From contig LSRX01000414.1 of NCBI GenBank assembly GCA_001939145.1, positions 354,752 through 418,751 on the forward strand: a DNA stretch of 64,000 bases, written 5' to 3'. A model generated the notes under the pieces. It was not told the DNA's origin and ran no database searches. It worked only from the letters and a program-made list of their open reading frames with translations. Both the position numbers and the translations under genes were made by a program. Within the stretch, counting starts at the first letter, position 1. The number at the start of each line of letters is the position of its first letter. Shown one piece after another: positions 12,394 through 24,900 of this stretch. Origin of the DNA: Symbiodinium microadriaticum (taxonomy: Eukaryota > Sar > Dinophyceae > Suessiales > Symbiodiniaceae).

Positions 12394-13529
12394 AACAAGA
12401 GGCTCTTGGGACTCTTGGGCACCTTCCTTTGTTGCACCAGTTTTCACTGTTTCCCATGTAGTTCACGTCTCTCGGCTCATCAGGATCACGAATCATGGCA
12501 GCGCAAAAGCCCTCATCAAAACAAGACCACCTCTGCTTGTTATCATGTGTTGGTCCATCTATAACCCGAAAAATCCTAGCTATCCCTAGCTGTTAAAGCA
12601 ATCAATCAAAGTCTAAACAAATCTAAGAACACAACCGGATGTTGATTTACCCTCTGGTGTGCTTGATTCGAGTACCCATTCGGGTTAGACATACCCTTGC
12701 TGGGGTGACCCTCGTCAGTGCGTACTAAGCACCGTGATCCTTAAGAAGGGCTTCTGGTATCCGAAGATATGTGGCCCACAGACCCTAAGCCCCAGCCTCA
12801 GTTGAAACCCCAAAACTTGCGCCCCAAAACCTTAATGTTGTAGATGCTGGCATGATTATACAGTAAAACCCCACACTAAAACCCTAAACCGTGGAAGCTC
12901 TAGACCCCCACACCCTAAACCCGGAAGCAAACAGCCAAGGCCTCCGACAAAGCCAACATATCCTGCGGCCAATGCCGGGGCAAAGCTGAGACACCCGTGA
13001 CGCCCAATGTCGCGAGTATAGATAATTCTTGTCTATATACACAGCTATATCTATATACATGTACGAATGTATGTCTATGTATACAATTACGTATAATATA
13101 GTAGACTTACATGGGTCCAGCTAGTCAGAGGATGCCACAAGAGTTCAGGCTGTCGGGGTGTGGGGCTGACGGGGTTTGCATGTACTTTGTCTCCAAAGGC
13201 TTCGTATTTGGCCACCTTGCGCGTGTAAATCTGCGCGCCCTTGGACCTTAATGGGATTTCTGGTGATTAAGGGGGAGCGGGAGAGTGGCCTAAACTCTAA
13301 ACTATGAAGGTTCGGTAGGCTTTGACAGGGGGGAACGCTAAACTCAGTAGGCTGTAATTTGGGGGCCTACTGTACATGGATCTCCAGGTTGGAGCCTCAA
13401 AACGGCTGGCAATGGCCCATGGTTCTTTAAGTCACAAGCGGAGGATGAAGTTCAGCATCCAGGGGTGCTCGGTTTCGGGATTCCGGGCTATGGACCCTTA
13501 AACCCTAAGCCGCAACAGGGCTTAGGGCC

Positions 13530-13572
13530 ACGGTTTAGGGTTTAGGGTTTAGGGTTAAGGCTTAGGGTTTAG
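13530..13572. repeat. Telomere-like array
   Basis: Three consecutive TTTAGGG units followed by TTAAGG/CTTAGGG variants. Confidence 0.75.
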
Positions 13573-13770
13573 GCCAAGTTTAGGAACTGAGACAGAGTTC
13601 CAGAAATCTCAACAAAGAACTTCGGGGGTTTAGGGGGCTTAGCTCAGAGTTCCCGGTTCGGGCTCGGGGGACTAGGGGCTAAGAAAGTCGAGGCGACTTC
13701 TCACTTGAAGAAGTCCCTCAAACAGGGGATATAGGGTTCAAGGGGTTTGGGGTCTAAGGTATGGGGCTTG

Positions 13771-13876
13771 GGGGTTCATGGGTAATATAAGTGGGGTTAT
13801 AAGTAGGGTAACTATAGTTAGAACCCATATTTAGGGGACTTGTAACCCGACTTATACCTACCCATGAACCTCCAAG
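13771..13876. mobile_element. MITE family IV, copy 1
   Basis: GGGGTTCATGGGTAATATAA and TTATACCTACCCATGAACCT inverted ends, about 105 bp, with inner inverted GGGTAACTATAGTTAGAACCC. Confidence 0.7.
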
Positions 13877-13994
13877 TAATGCAAAGCAGAAAAACATGTG
13901 CACGTGACTTGCTCACAAGAACAAGCAACGCTAGAGAACCGCCCATCGTGTGTCTAGCGGACCCGAATCGGAGGCGGTAGCCGCAATACTTTAC

Positions 13995-14353
13995 CTGCTA
14001 GCATATAAGCCCGGAAAACAGCCAACTCAGAGATGTTCCACATTTGCGTGAAATTCGGGTTCAGGCTTCATGCTTTCACTAGGCTTCCTTGGCGGTCGTC
14101 CCCTGCGTAGCAAGCAATAAGAGCACATCATGCTATAGTGTAACAATAACTCTCGTCATAAAGGGACGATCCAGGGGACACGATCCCCTACAACTCCTCA
14201 TACAGGTCCCATCAAGTCTCGCCGCGTAACCTAGACTCCCAAGGTACCCAGCGGCCATCGCTATAGATGAGTGGATAAAGTTCAGAGTTGGGGAAGCCTC
14301 TTGAACATGTTTCCGAGAAAGCCTTGCGATAACATCTGCTCACCCCGAGGGTC
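13995..14353 (-). CDS. Two candidate exons
   Basis: 14353-14284 follows CTACGAG|G and reads DPRGEQMLSQGFLGNMFKRL to a TGA. About 14060-13995 reads MWNISELAVFRAYMLA to an AG|GTAAAG donor (phase 1). They look coding by composition but are not joined by phase. Confidence 0.3.
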
Positions 14354-15239
14354 CTCGTAGCAAAAAAATGTCAGTCATGCACCACCCGAAACTTCAATCA
14401 CCTCGAACCCCAGTGTGGCACACCCTAAACCCTAAATCCTAAGCGAGCGTATATGATCTACAGTTCTCGTGGACTCTGGCTCTTGGCGTTCGCTCCCATC
14501 GGAGAGCCAAGCGACCCCGCTTTAGAGCAAAATTGCCTTAGGGTCCGCAAACACCGGACTAAACACCACCTTGTGAGTTTTCTAATTTAAAATATTCATT
14601 CCTGACAGGGACATCGTTGTCGATCACAAGAAAGCCCTGGAGAGCCAAATGCCTATGACTGTAGAAGAAATCCGTATATGTTTCAACGAATGAACAAGGT
14701 CTCTAATAGAAACTATGCCCCGACACGCTTCAACGCCCTACAACCCTAAGCCCTCAGAAAGGTTAGGGCCTTGGAGGGAGCCCCACCACCCACACCCATA
14801 ACCGCCAGACGTAAGGTCATGTAACTGCAAAAAAATAGGCGATGATCCTATAACCTCTAGGGTGTAAATCCTGAACACAAAAGGCGATTGCATCCTCAGA
14901 AAAGTCAAACCTACTCCCTCAGAGCCCTAATTCCTCAACCTTCTGGGTTTACAGGGCCAGGAGACAGCCGAAAATCACCGCCCTCCTTCTACCCAAACCC
15001 GACCCTAAACACCCAGCCCCAAAAATCCTAAACCCCTAGACCCGAAACAGGCTCAAACCCTAAACCCCCAGACCCAAAACCCCAAAACCCCAAACCCCGG
15101 TCCTAAAATGCAGCCGGTCGCCCCGCAACTCCAGCTGTTCCAACTCTGCACCAGAGGAGAGGCGCTCCTCCAGTTGCTTGGACCTGAAGTTTTCAAAATA
15201 TGTATGTGTGCATGTATGTATATACATATATGATATCTT

Positions 15240-15260
15240 GTACATACATACATACATACA

Positions 15261-15294
<34 letters not shown>

Positions 15295-15340
15295 CATACA
15301 TACATACATACATACATACATACACACGTACATACATACA

Positions 15341-15371
<31 letters not shown>

Positions 15372-15372
15372 G
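15240..15372. repeat. (CATA)n microsatellite
   Basis: About 130 bp of ACAT tetramers with one TATA and one CACG interruption. The Met/Tyr/Val/Cys-rich frames over it are artefacts. Confidence 0.95.
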
Positions 15373-16401
15373 TATGTAGAGGTCTATGATGAAATTGAAC
15401 AGCATGTGGATGAAGAAGTTGTAAGTACTTGATGTGTGTACATGCACATGTATGCATACATATGTTTAAAGGCCATCACGATGAGTTACTGGCCTTCATG
15501 GGTCTAGGGTTGCGGGTGCTTGACCTGAACAAGGGCCTTGAGGGCCGTTAGAGCTGAGATGTTTGGTCTGACTGGTACATAGACCTTTTCATAATCCGAG
15601 ATGATGGAGCTTAGGGTATGGTATGCTTTATCTATTCACAGACACTGCGTGCTGCACTATGACTCATACTTTGGGGTACTGCTTGGTACTCAAACCTGAT
15701 AAGCGTGGCGAGGAAGGGCAGGAAAATGGATGGAGTCTGGGTTGAGTCACACTTGTATCGAAGGAAGCTAGAGCGAGTGTGTGTGTGGGTGTGTGTTGCG
15801 CTGAAACTAACCCAAGTAGTGTAATGTAGACCGCTGATGGATAAACCCGCTACCTCAAGAGCATCCGAAAAGGCCATACATTCTTGAGGCTTAAAGGGGG
15901 GAGCTTGCAACCCCACTTGCAACCTCATTGCTTTCTTTGGCTGCCTTGTTTCCTGCTTGATGCGTCCTATTCACGAGCAGAGTTGACAGGAAAACCAAAA
16001 CCCCAAACATGAAACCCGCAGAACCTAAACTGAACCCTAAACCCGAAACAAAAAACCCTAACGTTAAAAGCCAAATTCTGAAGCTGAAACCAGAAACCAA
16101 AACCATAAACGTAGACCCGAAGGGTCAATACGGGTGAACAAACTGTACAACTGCGGGGACGGGGTCCTTGTTGAGATGCAGGATGCCCTAAAACCTCAAC
16201 CCCAAACCAGAAAATCTAGCTTCGGCTGGAGTTGAAGGGATTGCTTTGTGCACATAAGGATTCCATGAATCCTACACGTGCTTGGGTATCCCCCCAAAAG
16301 AAGGGTACCACACCTGTTAGGGCTTATGGCTTGGGGTTCATAGGGTCTAGGATACCGCAATTCATTGTGAAGGCATTCTGGTTTGGAGCCTGTCAACGTA
16401 C

Positions 16402-16502
16402 CCCAGCGAGATTTTTGCCTTGCTCGCTGAACAGGGAGCTGTGGGCAGCTATGGAACGCGAAAACCGAACGCGACGAGCCAGCCTCCTGATATCCAGAAG
16501 CC
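16402..16502 (-). CDS. 33-codon basic exon
   Basis: A 101-nt exon (phase 1 in, 0 out) between TTCTTTCGTTCAG|GG and GGG|GTACGT. It reads LLDIRRLARRVRFSRSIAAH and then SSLFSEQGKN. Both splice sites are strong. The function is unknown. Confidence 0.4.
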
Positions 16503-16820
16503 CTGAACGAAAGAACATCTTTAAAATCAGATCTCCCTGAACTTTTAAATCCTAATCCCCATAAATTCCTAAACTTCAAACCCTAGACCCTGTAAGCCTC
16601 AAAGTCTCAAACCACCCAAACCGTAACCCGCTGAGTCAGGCCGCCAGCCTTGGCTTCTTCCCGGCCACTCGACACTGGGTTTGGGGTTTATAGGGTTAGC
16701 CCTAAGGCCTTTTGTCTCTGAACCCTCATCTCTCACTGCAAGAATGGCTCCGGGCGTTAGTTCTGGTCCCTGGCGCACGAGTATTCCGCCCTTCTCGCTG
16801 CCTGGACGAAACAACCCTAA

Positions 16821-16889
16821 CCCTCCAGGTACCCACTACACAGGGCCCTAGGGGCTCTAGTACCCTATATAGTAGGTACCTGCAGGGTT
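16821..16889. mobile_element. MITE family V, copy 1
   Basis: Short palindromic element: CCCTCCAGGTACC...GGTACCTGCAGGG around GGGCCCTAGGGGCTCTAG. Confidence 0.6.
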
Positions 16890-17799
16890 TGGGCAAGCTC
16901 AGGGCTTAGCGTGACAAAAGCCTACTTTCGTTGGATTCCTTTCGATTCGGTACTTTCATACAATGGCCCCCCGACAAAAATTAAGGTTGTTCAGGCTGCA
17001 GGAACTCCCTGCAAAGCCATAGTACCGGGTCCAGCTCAGAGAAGGGCTATGGCTATGGGTCTCTCTCTAAACCCAAAACCCTAAACCCTCAAGTCAACCC
17101 TAAACCCAAAACCCTAAAGCGGGCTTTGAGGCTTTGGGCTCTGGGTGGTCACAGCTGGGTTTGGGACTTATTTGGCTGCTGGCTCTTCCGTTTGGGCTTA
17201 GGGCTTAGGGTTGGGGATACGTGTGCGTCGATGGTGGAACGCACATGTCGGCTGTGCACCATGTACTGTACTTGCGAATAGATACAGTATGATAAACGGC
17301 CTGCCCTTTGTACGCTGGTTGCGTGCCACACTCACGTCATGGCACATTCGGGCAGGTTCCACCCTAAGCGGCTCAAACCAATAGCTGCAAAAAAAACCCT
17401 ATAAACCCTAAACCCTACACACCATGCATGTCCCGAAACGGCGATGATGAATTTGAGTGAACCTTGAATTGGGGTCTCTGATCAAGGGGGTCTTTTTGTG
17501 ACATTGTGTCTGCAAGACGTGCTCTTTGTGGAGCAGAAAGCCCAACTTACCCTAGAAGCCCAGATGATGAACTGCTGTAGTATAGCTAGGGAGCCCTTAT
17601 ATAGTACTACAGTTGTATATGGTGAAATACACTACAAAACACTACGAGAGTCATGCAGGGGGACTCTCGAAAGCACCACCCTAGCTTCCCTACTCCCGAG
17701 CTTCCCAAATACGGCGCGCACCTCCCACCACCTGGCAACGCTGGGGTCTTGGAGTGCAAGGCTCCGGGATTACAAGGGTTTTTTTGGGGTCCATAGCCT

Positions 17800-17800
17800 C

Positions 17801-17836
<36 letters not shown>

Positions 17837-17858
17837 GTATATATATAGATATGTGTGT
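17800..17858. repeat. (TA)n microsatellite
   Basis: TATATA with three short interruptions, directly downstream of exon 18015-17866 on the minus strand. Confidence 0.9.
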
Positions 17859-17865
17859 GTACTAC

Positions 17866-18015
17866 TGACAATATATTGGAAGGATGTGTATTCTCTTTCT
17901 TCATTTTTTCATCATTATTATCGCTATCATGTTGGTCACTTTCAGGGCGAAACTCTGAAGTCTCTACATGGGCACCAAGGAGGACTGCTTCTTCAGGTTC
18001 GATGAGGATTTCGGG
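17866..18015 (-). CDS. 50-codon acidic exon
   Basis: Exactly 150 nt, phase 0-0: acceptor TTCGAAG|C, donor TCA|GTAGTA. The first part reads EILIEPEEAVLLGAHVETSE. The second half is strongly acidic and Asn-rich (DQHDSDNNDEKMKK). A plus-strand frame is also open. Confidence 0.35.
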
Positions 18016-18519
18016 CTTCGAAACCTACACCCCTAAACCCCAAGGGTTGAGGTCTCAGTGCCTTAACTTAAAGGGCTATTCGAAGGGGCTTCCTGCACAA
18101 GGGCTCCTTTAAAGGGATCCTCTAAACGGGAGAATTGCAAGTTGGAGGGCTGGTGGACCTTTTGGGCTCATGGGTCGAGGCTTGAAGATGGTTTTGGGCT
18201 TATAGGGCTTAGGGTTTAAGGTCCAGGGTATAGGGTTCAGCGATATACGGTTTAGTGTTTAGAGTTTAAGGTTTAGGGTTTAGGGCCCTGACCCTGCGCA
18301 AGTGCAGTCGCCACTAAGTGCTCGAGCAAGCATCGAAAGCCACGAAAAGGAAACTCGGCCCACCATCTCCCACTGTGCCACACCCCAGGCACCAGGCCGA
18401 AGGCGAAACGTCCTAAGCCATGAAAACCACCCCTCCCGCCTTCCGCCCCGAATGAACCCCAAGCCCGTTTGCTACTGGCCTGCTACCCTAAACCCCTAAT
18501 GAAGCCTAAACCCTAAAAA

Positions 18520-20400
18520 CCTGAAGCCCTAGACCCTAAGCCCTCTAAAACCCTAAACGCTGAAGGCCTGCACCTGAATCCTACACCCTGAACCCTAAAC
18601 CCGACACCCCTGAACTGCACCCTGTAAGTTCGCCCGAGTCCTTGCGCTAGACGCCAAAAGGAAAAGCCGAGAAGATACTCAGAGGCCGAAGCCGCCAAAC
18701 AAGGGGATTTAGGGTCAGGGTCTAAGGTTTAGGGTTTAGTTTAGGGTTTAGGGTTCAGGCTGCAGGTTATGTCTGAGCTTCGGGGGTTTTTGGGTTTATA
18801 GGGTTTGGGGGTTTAGGGTTTAAAAGGGGCCCTTCGAGTTAGGCCCCAAGCAAACCCAAAACCCCCGGCTGAAGTCGGATCAGACAACCTCAGCCTGGAG
18901 CCCATGGACCCTAACATAGGGGCCTGAACAAGGGGAAGTGTTTTTTTGTTTGGGGGGGCCCTAACATAGGGGCCTGAACAAGGGGAAGTGTTTTTTTTTT
19001 TTTGGGTGGGGAGGGGGGGTTATTGGGGCAAGAATGAAAATCGGGACTACAAGGGCATACGATTATAAATTGTCTTGCCACCCCCCTTTTATCTAACCCC
19101 AATCAGACCCAGGACTTCAGAAACCAATGCGGCCTACGGGACAATCTCTGTACAATCGTTGTATCTATCTAGTTAGCAGGGCACCTCCCATGACGCCATG
19201 GAGAAGGACGGAGAGCGTTACGCACACATCATGTGAAAGGCCAGGCTTTTATATTTTTGTTTAGCATGAGATCACCTGTCTTTTGTGGGATTGAAGCATA
19301 GAGTCCCGGTTATCGAGTTTCACGATGCATGCATGCTGACATCCATGGGTGACACATCTCCTTTCAATACAGTTCTCATGCTGCTTTGTTGCGACGGCTA
19401 CTGGCTGATCTCGCGCAGAAGTTTTTCTGATTTCGATCACCGATGTGTGGAGGGGTCTTACAGTGCCCCAAGAAGTTGCAACCTTCTTTGCGCCGGCAAG
19501 GGTTGTGCATGTGACGAGCCCCCAGCAGAGACCATGAGGGGATGCAGTATTGTCACGAGCCCTGAAGTTGGAGTGGCAGTTGAACTATACTAATTCATGC
19601 AGGCTCCCTATTAAGGGAGAGGGGTTCATTCATCAGGGTCTACCTGAGTAACTGAGTCGACTACATCGTAAGTGCGTGTCATGTTTTTGGGTGCCGGAAA
19701 CCTTGAATTCCTAAAAACACCCTAAACTTGTCCCTAAACCCTAAGCCCCTGAACCATCCACAGGCAACCGGAGCCCCGAAGCAAAAAACATCTGCAGGAT
19801 TTGGGCCACTGTCGGGAAAGCCATACAACATGCCCCCTTATCTACGGGACAGACCTGAGTTCATGAAAAGAAGTCCCCTAGAATTTGAAGCAGAAGTCTT
19901 GATCTACGGTTACTGTTGGGGACTTCTAGCCTTGATCAACTTTTCCACGAGTTCTGCAGGTGGCTCCAGAAGCTACTTTTGTAGCTGGGGAGACATCGAA
20001 ACTGGGAGCCATACGTCCGAGGCTCGAAAGTAAAAGTAAAATGTGTGAGGTCCAAAAGCTATCCGACCGAACCTCCACGTGGCGGGGCGCCGTAGTTTAC
20101 TCGCACGTTGTTGATGTCGTGACGATTTCAATTTAATGTCGTCAAGAACTACCTGCCAGTACCCTGTAGCCATTCCCTGTAATCATGTGCCTGCCGCGCG
20201 ATGCCAGGGAACAAATCTCCGCACTGCGTCCAAAGTAAGAACCCGAGGATCATCACACTGATTGCAAAAAGAAAAGATCTCAGATGCAAGCTTCACATAA
20301 AATACATCCCAACGAAAGGGTTTTCATGAAGCTAATCACGTTGCAGGGCGACACATGCCTGGCTGATCCACTTACGGCAGCTGAAACCCAATGCGTAAAA
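18520..20400. other. Telomere-like runs and ambiguous frames
   Basis: 18520-18860 is dense in CCCTAAA/TTTAGGG words. ORFs at 19285-19593 and 19728-20033 on the plus strand are open but lack clear acceptors. Nothing else seen. Confidence 0.4.
18902..19005. repeat. Tandem duplication ending in poly-T
   Basis: CCCTAACATAGGGGCCTGAA followed by CAAGGGGAAGTG and poly-T occurs twice, 50 bp apart. Confidence 0.8.
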
Positions 20401-20430
20401 CTGTAGCATTGAGCAGTGAACACCCAGACT

Positions 20431-20540
20431 CTAAGGCCACAAAGGCTTCAAAGATCCATTCTGCGACACACGCGCGTCCGAAGCAGTCAGCAGTCTGCGT
20501 TCTCCTTGTCGGTACTGCTTAACATGGCTTTTCGCTGTAC
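20431..20540 (-). CDS. Candidate basic exon
   Basis: The acceptor CCTCGCGTCATAG|G is followed by a frame reading TAKSHVKQYRQGERRLLTAS, open to TAG at 20433-20431. Phase 1 in. The donor was not resolved. Confidence 0.3.
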
Positions 20541-20706
20541 CTATGACGCGAGGAAAGGCCCGAAGGGCCGGTCATTGCGTAGGCAGCGCCCGGCAAGAAA
20601 CCCTTAAGGCCTCTCAGAATCTCCAGCCGCTGCAGTTTTGACCTCAGCCAGGGCTTCGCGTGGTGGAGTCATTTCAGTGGCTTTTGATAGGGTGTGGGGG
20701 GGCTGG

Positions 20707-20843
20707 CTAATTATCGCTTGGGATCAGAGATGTCGTGCTTTGCAGCTGTTGGTCTTGGATGGCATTGGGGTTATTGAATCCTTCGTTCCGATATCTGATC
20801 TTGCACGGCAGACGCGCGTTCCGAATCACATGCATCTCGGAGC
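20707..20843 (-). CDS. Candidate exon with TTTAG|G acceptor
   Basis: After CCGTTTAG|GC the frame reads SEMHVIRNARLPCKIRYRNE and continues polar to TAG at 20709-20707. The acceptor is the telomere-like TTTAG|G. The stop may be genuine or may lie in an intron. Confidence 0.35.
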
Positions 20844-21479
20844 CTAAACGGATAAGACGCCGCATGTGTCAAATCAATGTCGGACAAAGATATAAGATGT
20901 CATGCTGCACAGACGGATGAGAACTGTTACTTTGCATGGCTAGCAGACAGGACGACAACGGTTGCGGCTACAGGCGCATGCGAACGAGGAGTGCATCCAG
21001 GAGGCAATAGCCCTGGAGAATGAGCATCCCACACCTCCTCGGCTGCTGGTGGCTCATCCCGGCAAATGCAAAGTCGGGGAATGCACAGTGCAGTCGCAAA
21101 CCCAATCTGCATCAACGGTCCTAAACCTCATAAATGCCAAAAGCCTAAACCTTCAACCAGGCCCCACACGGAGAGTGACACTCTATGACCCGCTGCAAGG
21201 AAATGCAGCTTCAGGTACCTATCTCGGCGGATCACTGGTATCCCCTTGACCGTGAAGGCTCCAATTAGCTCCAATTAGCCATTATTACCGTGCTCCCCAC
21301 AGCCCACTCCGAGCTATGAGGCCCATGTGAAAGGATCAAGGGCTCAAGCCCGTGAACTCCTTCGAGCTCCCTTGTTAAAGCCTGGAACCTCCAAGCCGAA
21401 AGACCTGCATGACACACGCAATCGCAACAAGCCCTCTGTTCGTGCATGCCTACCGTTTCGTACACATGCATGTGGACGT

Positions 21480-21534
21480 ATGTTTACATACACATTTCTA
21501 TATGCATGTATGTCTATATGTATACATACAATAT

Positions 21535-21566
<32 letters not shown>

Positions 21567-21595
21567 GGTACACAGACGTACACATATGCCGCACA
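21480..21595. repeat. TATG/TA-rich microsatellite
   Basis: Degenerate TATGTATG followed by (TA)n with CATATA and GGTACACAGACG interruptions. Confidence 0.9.
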
Positions 21596-21785
21596 AATAT
21601 AGACGCACTGCGCAGAAAAATCTACGGTGTGAGAGTTTGTATGCAACAAATATACAGGACTTGGTAGCAAAGCTTGGGGAGCTTGAGTTTGGACTATACA
21701 CTCTAGGAGTCAAAGCTGTAGCCTCCAAGGGCCTGTTAGTTGAGGAGTTTGGAAGGCTCGGGGTTCAGAATTCTGTAGAACGTCT

Positions 21786-21837
21786 GTAGGGTTTAGGGTT
21801 TAGGGGTTTAGGGTTTAGGGGTCTAGGGTTTTAAGGT
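21786..21837. repeat. Telomere-like array
   Basis: Alternating TTTAGGG and TTTAGGGG units starting right after GTCTGTAGGG. It lies downstream of the last exon assigned to the secretory-protein gene. Confidence 0.75.
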
Positions 21838-21905
21838 TCTGTAAAGGTTTGCTACCCTGCCCTACTATCCGGACGTTGAGGTGGATTTGAGCCTCAGCAA
21901 ATCAC

Positions 21906-24900
21906 CTTCGAAAGGTACCGGCCGCAGCGAAACCCATGCATGCGGAGTCTTTCTATATCCACTTGTAGTGCATGGACAAGATGCTGACAAATAGACGGCC
22001 CATCGCTGCGCTTCCACTCCTGCAACTTTGGGCTGTTCAGGATCTAAGGCTTCGGGAGTAGTCTACAGAAGTCCAGAGACCCGACTTCGAAAGAATCGCG
22101 ACCGGTATTGAAGAGGAGCAAGACATGCTGAAAGTTGGAAAGTATCAGGGCTTCGTCTGGTACGGTTTCTTGTGCTGAACAACACAAGCAGCTCCCAAGC
22201 GAGTGGAAAGGTGTGAGATCTACATGCAAAACAAAACCTAGTGCCATGCGAGCCCAAATCCTAAGCCCTAAACCCCAGCCCCATGCGGGCCCACAGCACT
22301 GCCTCCTCAGTCATCACAGCGTCAATCTCCTTCTGCCAGTCCTGGCCAAAAAACTCCGGGTACTCCGAACAATATGCTTCGCCTGTTGGTTCAGGGTCTA
22401 GGGTTTAGGGTTGAACATGGTTGAATCATAACCCTCAAAGGAACCCCTAGCCAGAGTACCCTTAAAAGTATGCGTATAGCAATCGTAATAGTACCCTTAT
22501 CGACTTGTAGTAACCTCAATGGCACCCTTAAGGTGACGAGCTTTCGTTAAATGGACACCCCAAGACCCTGCTCCAAATATTAAGGCCCTTATCCCGAAAC
22601 CCGAAGACCGCTCTAAACCCTACCGTAGAGCACTTAAAGGAACCCCTGTAGAGAACCACTTCAGGGAGCCCTTAAGGAAGCCTTGTTGTAGAAGCTTAAT
22701 GCAAGAGCCTTGATGATTAGAATAGTGTTTTGGGCTCCTACATTAATTCGTATAGTTACAATCAGGAACCCTAAGGACCAATATAAGTAATTATTGAGGC
22801 TTAGATCTTGCTTCCACTGGCTCTTCGCAGGACGATGTCTGATTCACCATCCACCTTTCTTCGGGGTCTGAGTATTTGGATCCCTATATCTTTAGGAACA
22901 GCTTGCTTTTGTAGGCAGGGTTATACATACCACTCCACGACATCCAAAAGTTGAGGTCACAGACCCTGCGCACTCTAAGAACGACAAATACCTCGGCCCT
23001 GCATCACAGCCGGCGACGCCAGCTGAACAGTCTGAGTCTTTGTCAAACCGGCATTAATTTATGTTGTCATAATGACGAAATCCTAGTATGCACTGTAGAT
23101 CCCTACTGAAATACCTTAAGCTTAAGCTACAGAAAGCGCCCGGAGTGGCTCCTCTTCTTCCGGCTTGGCGAAGGTGAAGACGGCCACCCCCAAGAAGAGC
23201 AGAAGAAGTAGTAAGGCTACCTGCGCCAGCCTGAGCAATCAGAGTGCCAAAAGGGGGTGTGGGGTTTAGAGTGTAAGGTTGAAGGTTTAGGGCATATCCC
23301 AGCGTGCCTAAATCGCCTTGCGCCGATACGCCGGTCGCGGGCGCGCGCACGGGAAATGCGCCGATACGCCGTCGACAGGCTCCATGTGATAGCGACACCA
23401 GCAAACCCTGAAATCCTACACCTAAGGCTACTTCAAATATGATTAGGAAGCCCCAAAGGACCTCTTAGAAGAACTCTGTGGGAGCTGTTTCTTGGAACAT
23501 TTAAGAACAGTCTAAGGTGCCATGCAAGGGAATTTGATCATTGGTCCTCACAAGAAGACATCCCAAATTCTGCATGCATGCACTCACCAATATTCCAAAG
23601 GAGACCTACATACACACACGAATGCCCTACTATGAAAACACGCCCCACCTCACACGACGTGCTTCCAGCTGAGTATTTGGTGGAGCGCCGGAAAGAATAT
23701 CCAATCTCTGCGGTCTGTCCTTCCGTAATTCCTTTGTACCTTCAACAACATGCACAGGCTACTGTAGGGTGGAAACATGCGGAAAGCTATTTAGATCCAC
23801 CATTCCAGCAGTGGATCCGTTCTATCTGCCCCCTGGCGTCCACCGAGTTGTGGCTAAGGGCTTAAGGGTGCGAGCGATTGGAGAAACCCCCTCCTCCCAT
23901 CTAGAATCTAGGAAACAAGGCAGCCACAAAGGGTGCCAAGCTGCCCAGCGGAGTCAAATTGATCGGGCGCTGCCGCCTTGCAAATATCACGTGGCGCTAA
24001 ATCCTCCGCCCATAAGACCCGGCAGCCGAAACTGCGAACCCCCAGGAATCCAAACAACCCTAAAAGCCATAAAAGGCCCAATGCCGTCCAGAGCCTTTGT
24101 AAAGCCCTGGCTTATGGTTTCGGGGCTTTCAATCTGAGCCCTTAACCCAAACAAGCACCTTCTGCTAATCCTTCGAAAGAAAGCCAAATCCGAAACCTGA
24201 AACCCCTGATGAACTCGATCCTTCGAGCGAAGGCATCCCCATATTCCAAAGTGCCCAGCTTTGGCATGGCAGCTGAAGATGTCGTAGGCATTGAAAAACG
24301 ATCCAATACCCCATGAAATCAGGAATCGACCGTAAACTGTACAGGCCTTTGTGATGCGGTTTCACGTGAAATTCAAGGTATTGGGCTCTCTCTGAAGAAG
24401 AGGCTACACTGATGTCGGTTACAGACTCGAATGCCTCAACGGTGTTTCCCGCATCCTGAGCCCTCCATGTAGGGCTTCACAAAAGCAACCCTTCGGTAGG
24501 GGGGGTCTTTGAACACACCCAAAACCCAAGACCCTAAACCCTACAAGCCGCCCCCAAACCCTAAACACTGACTGCCTGGCGAACAGGAAAGCCCAACTCC
24601 CTCCCATACGGTGCCTGTGCTGCTTGAGGTGCCAGAGTCAGCAGGGACGGGCAGATCCACCTTTCCGGCGGCATAGACTTCTTAGGGGCTGAGTACCCTA
24701 GCCCAAAAAAGGGTTAACCTTTCAATTATGGTGTCAGCTGCTAAGACTTTGTTCTGCTACGGTAATTCGGGGTGTTACAGGAGATTCTTGGCTTTGCGGT
24801 GTTTACGTGTTTAAGGTAGACCCCTGACAAGCAAACACACACCTTCCTTGACAAGATAGTCCTCGAATTCTGGACGGGGTCCCTCATGAAAACGCAGTGC

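Noticed and set aside
15240..15372. CRISPR-like regular array
   Set aside because: A simple tetranucleotide repeat without distinct spacers; other tandem arrays here are likewise microsatellites or telomere-like.
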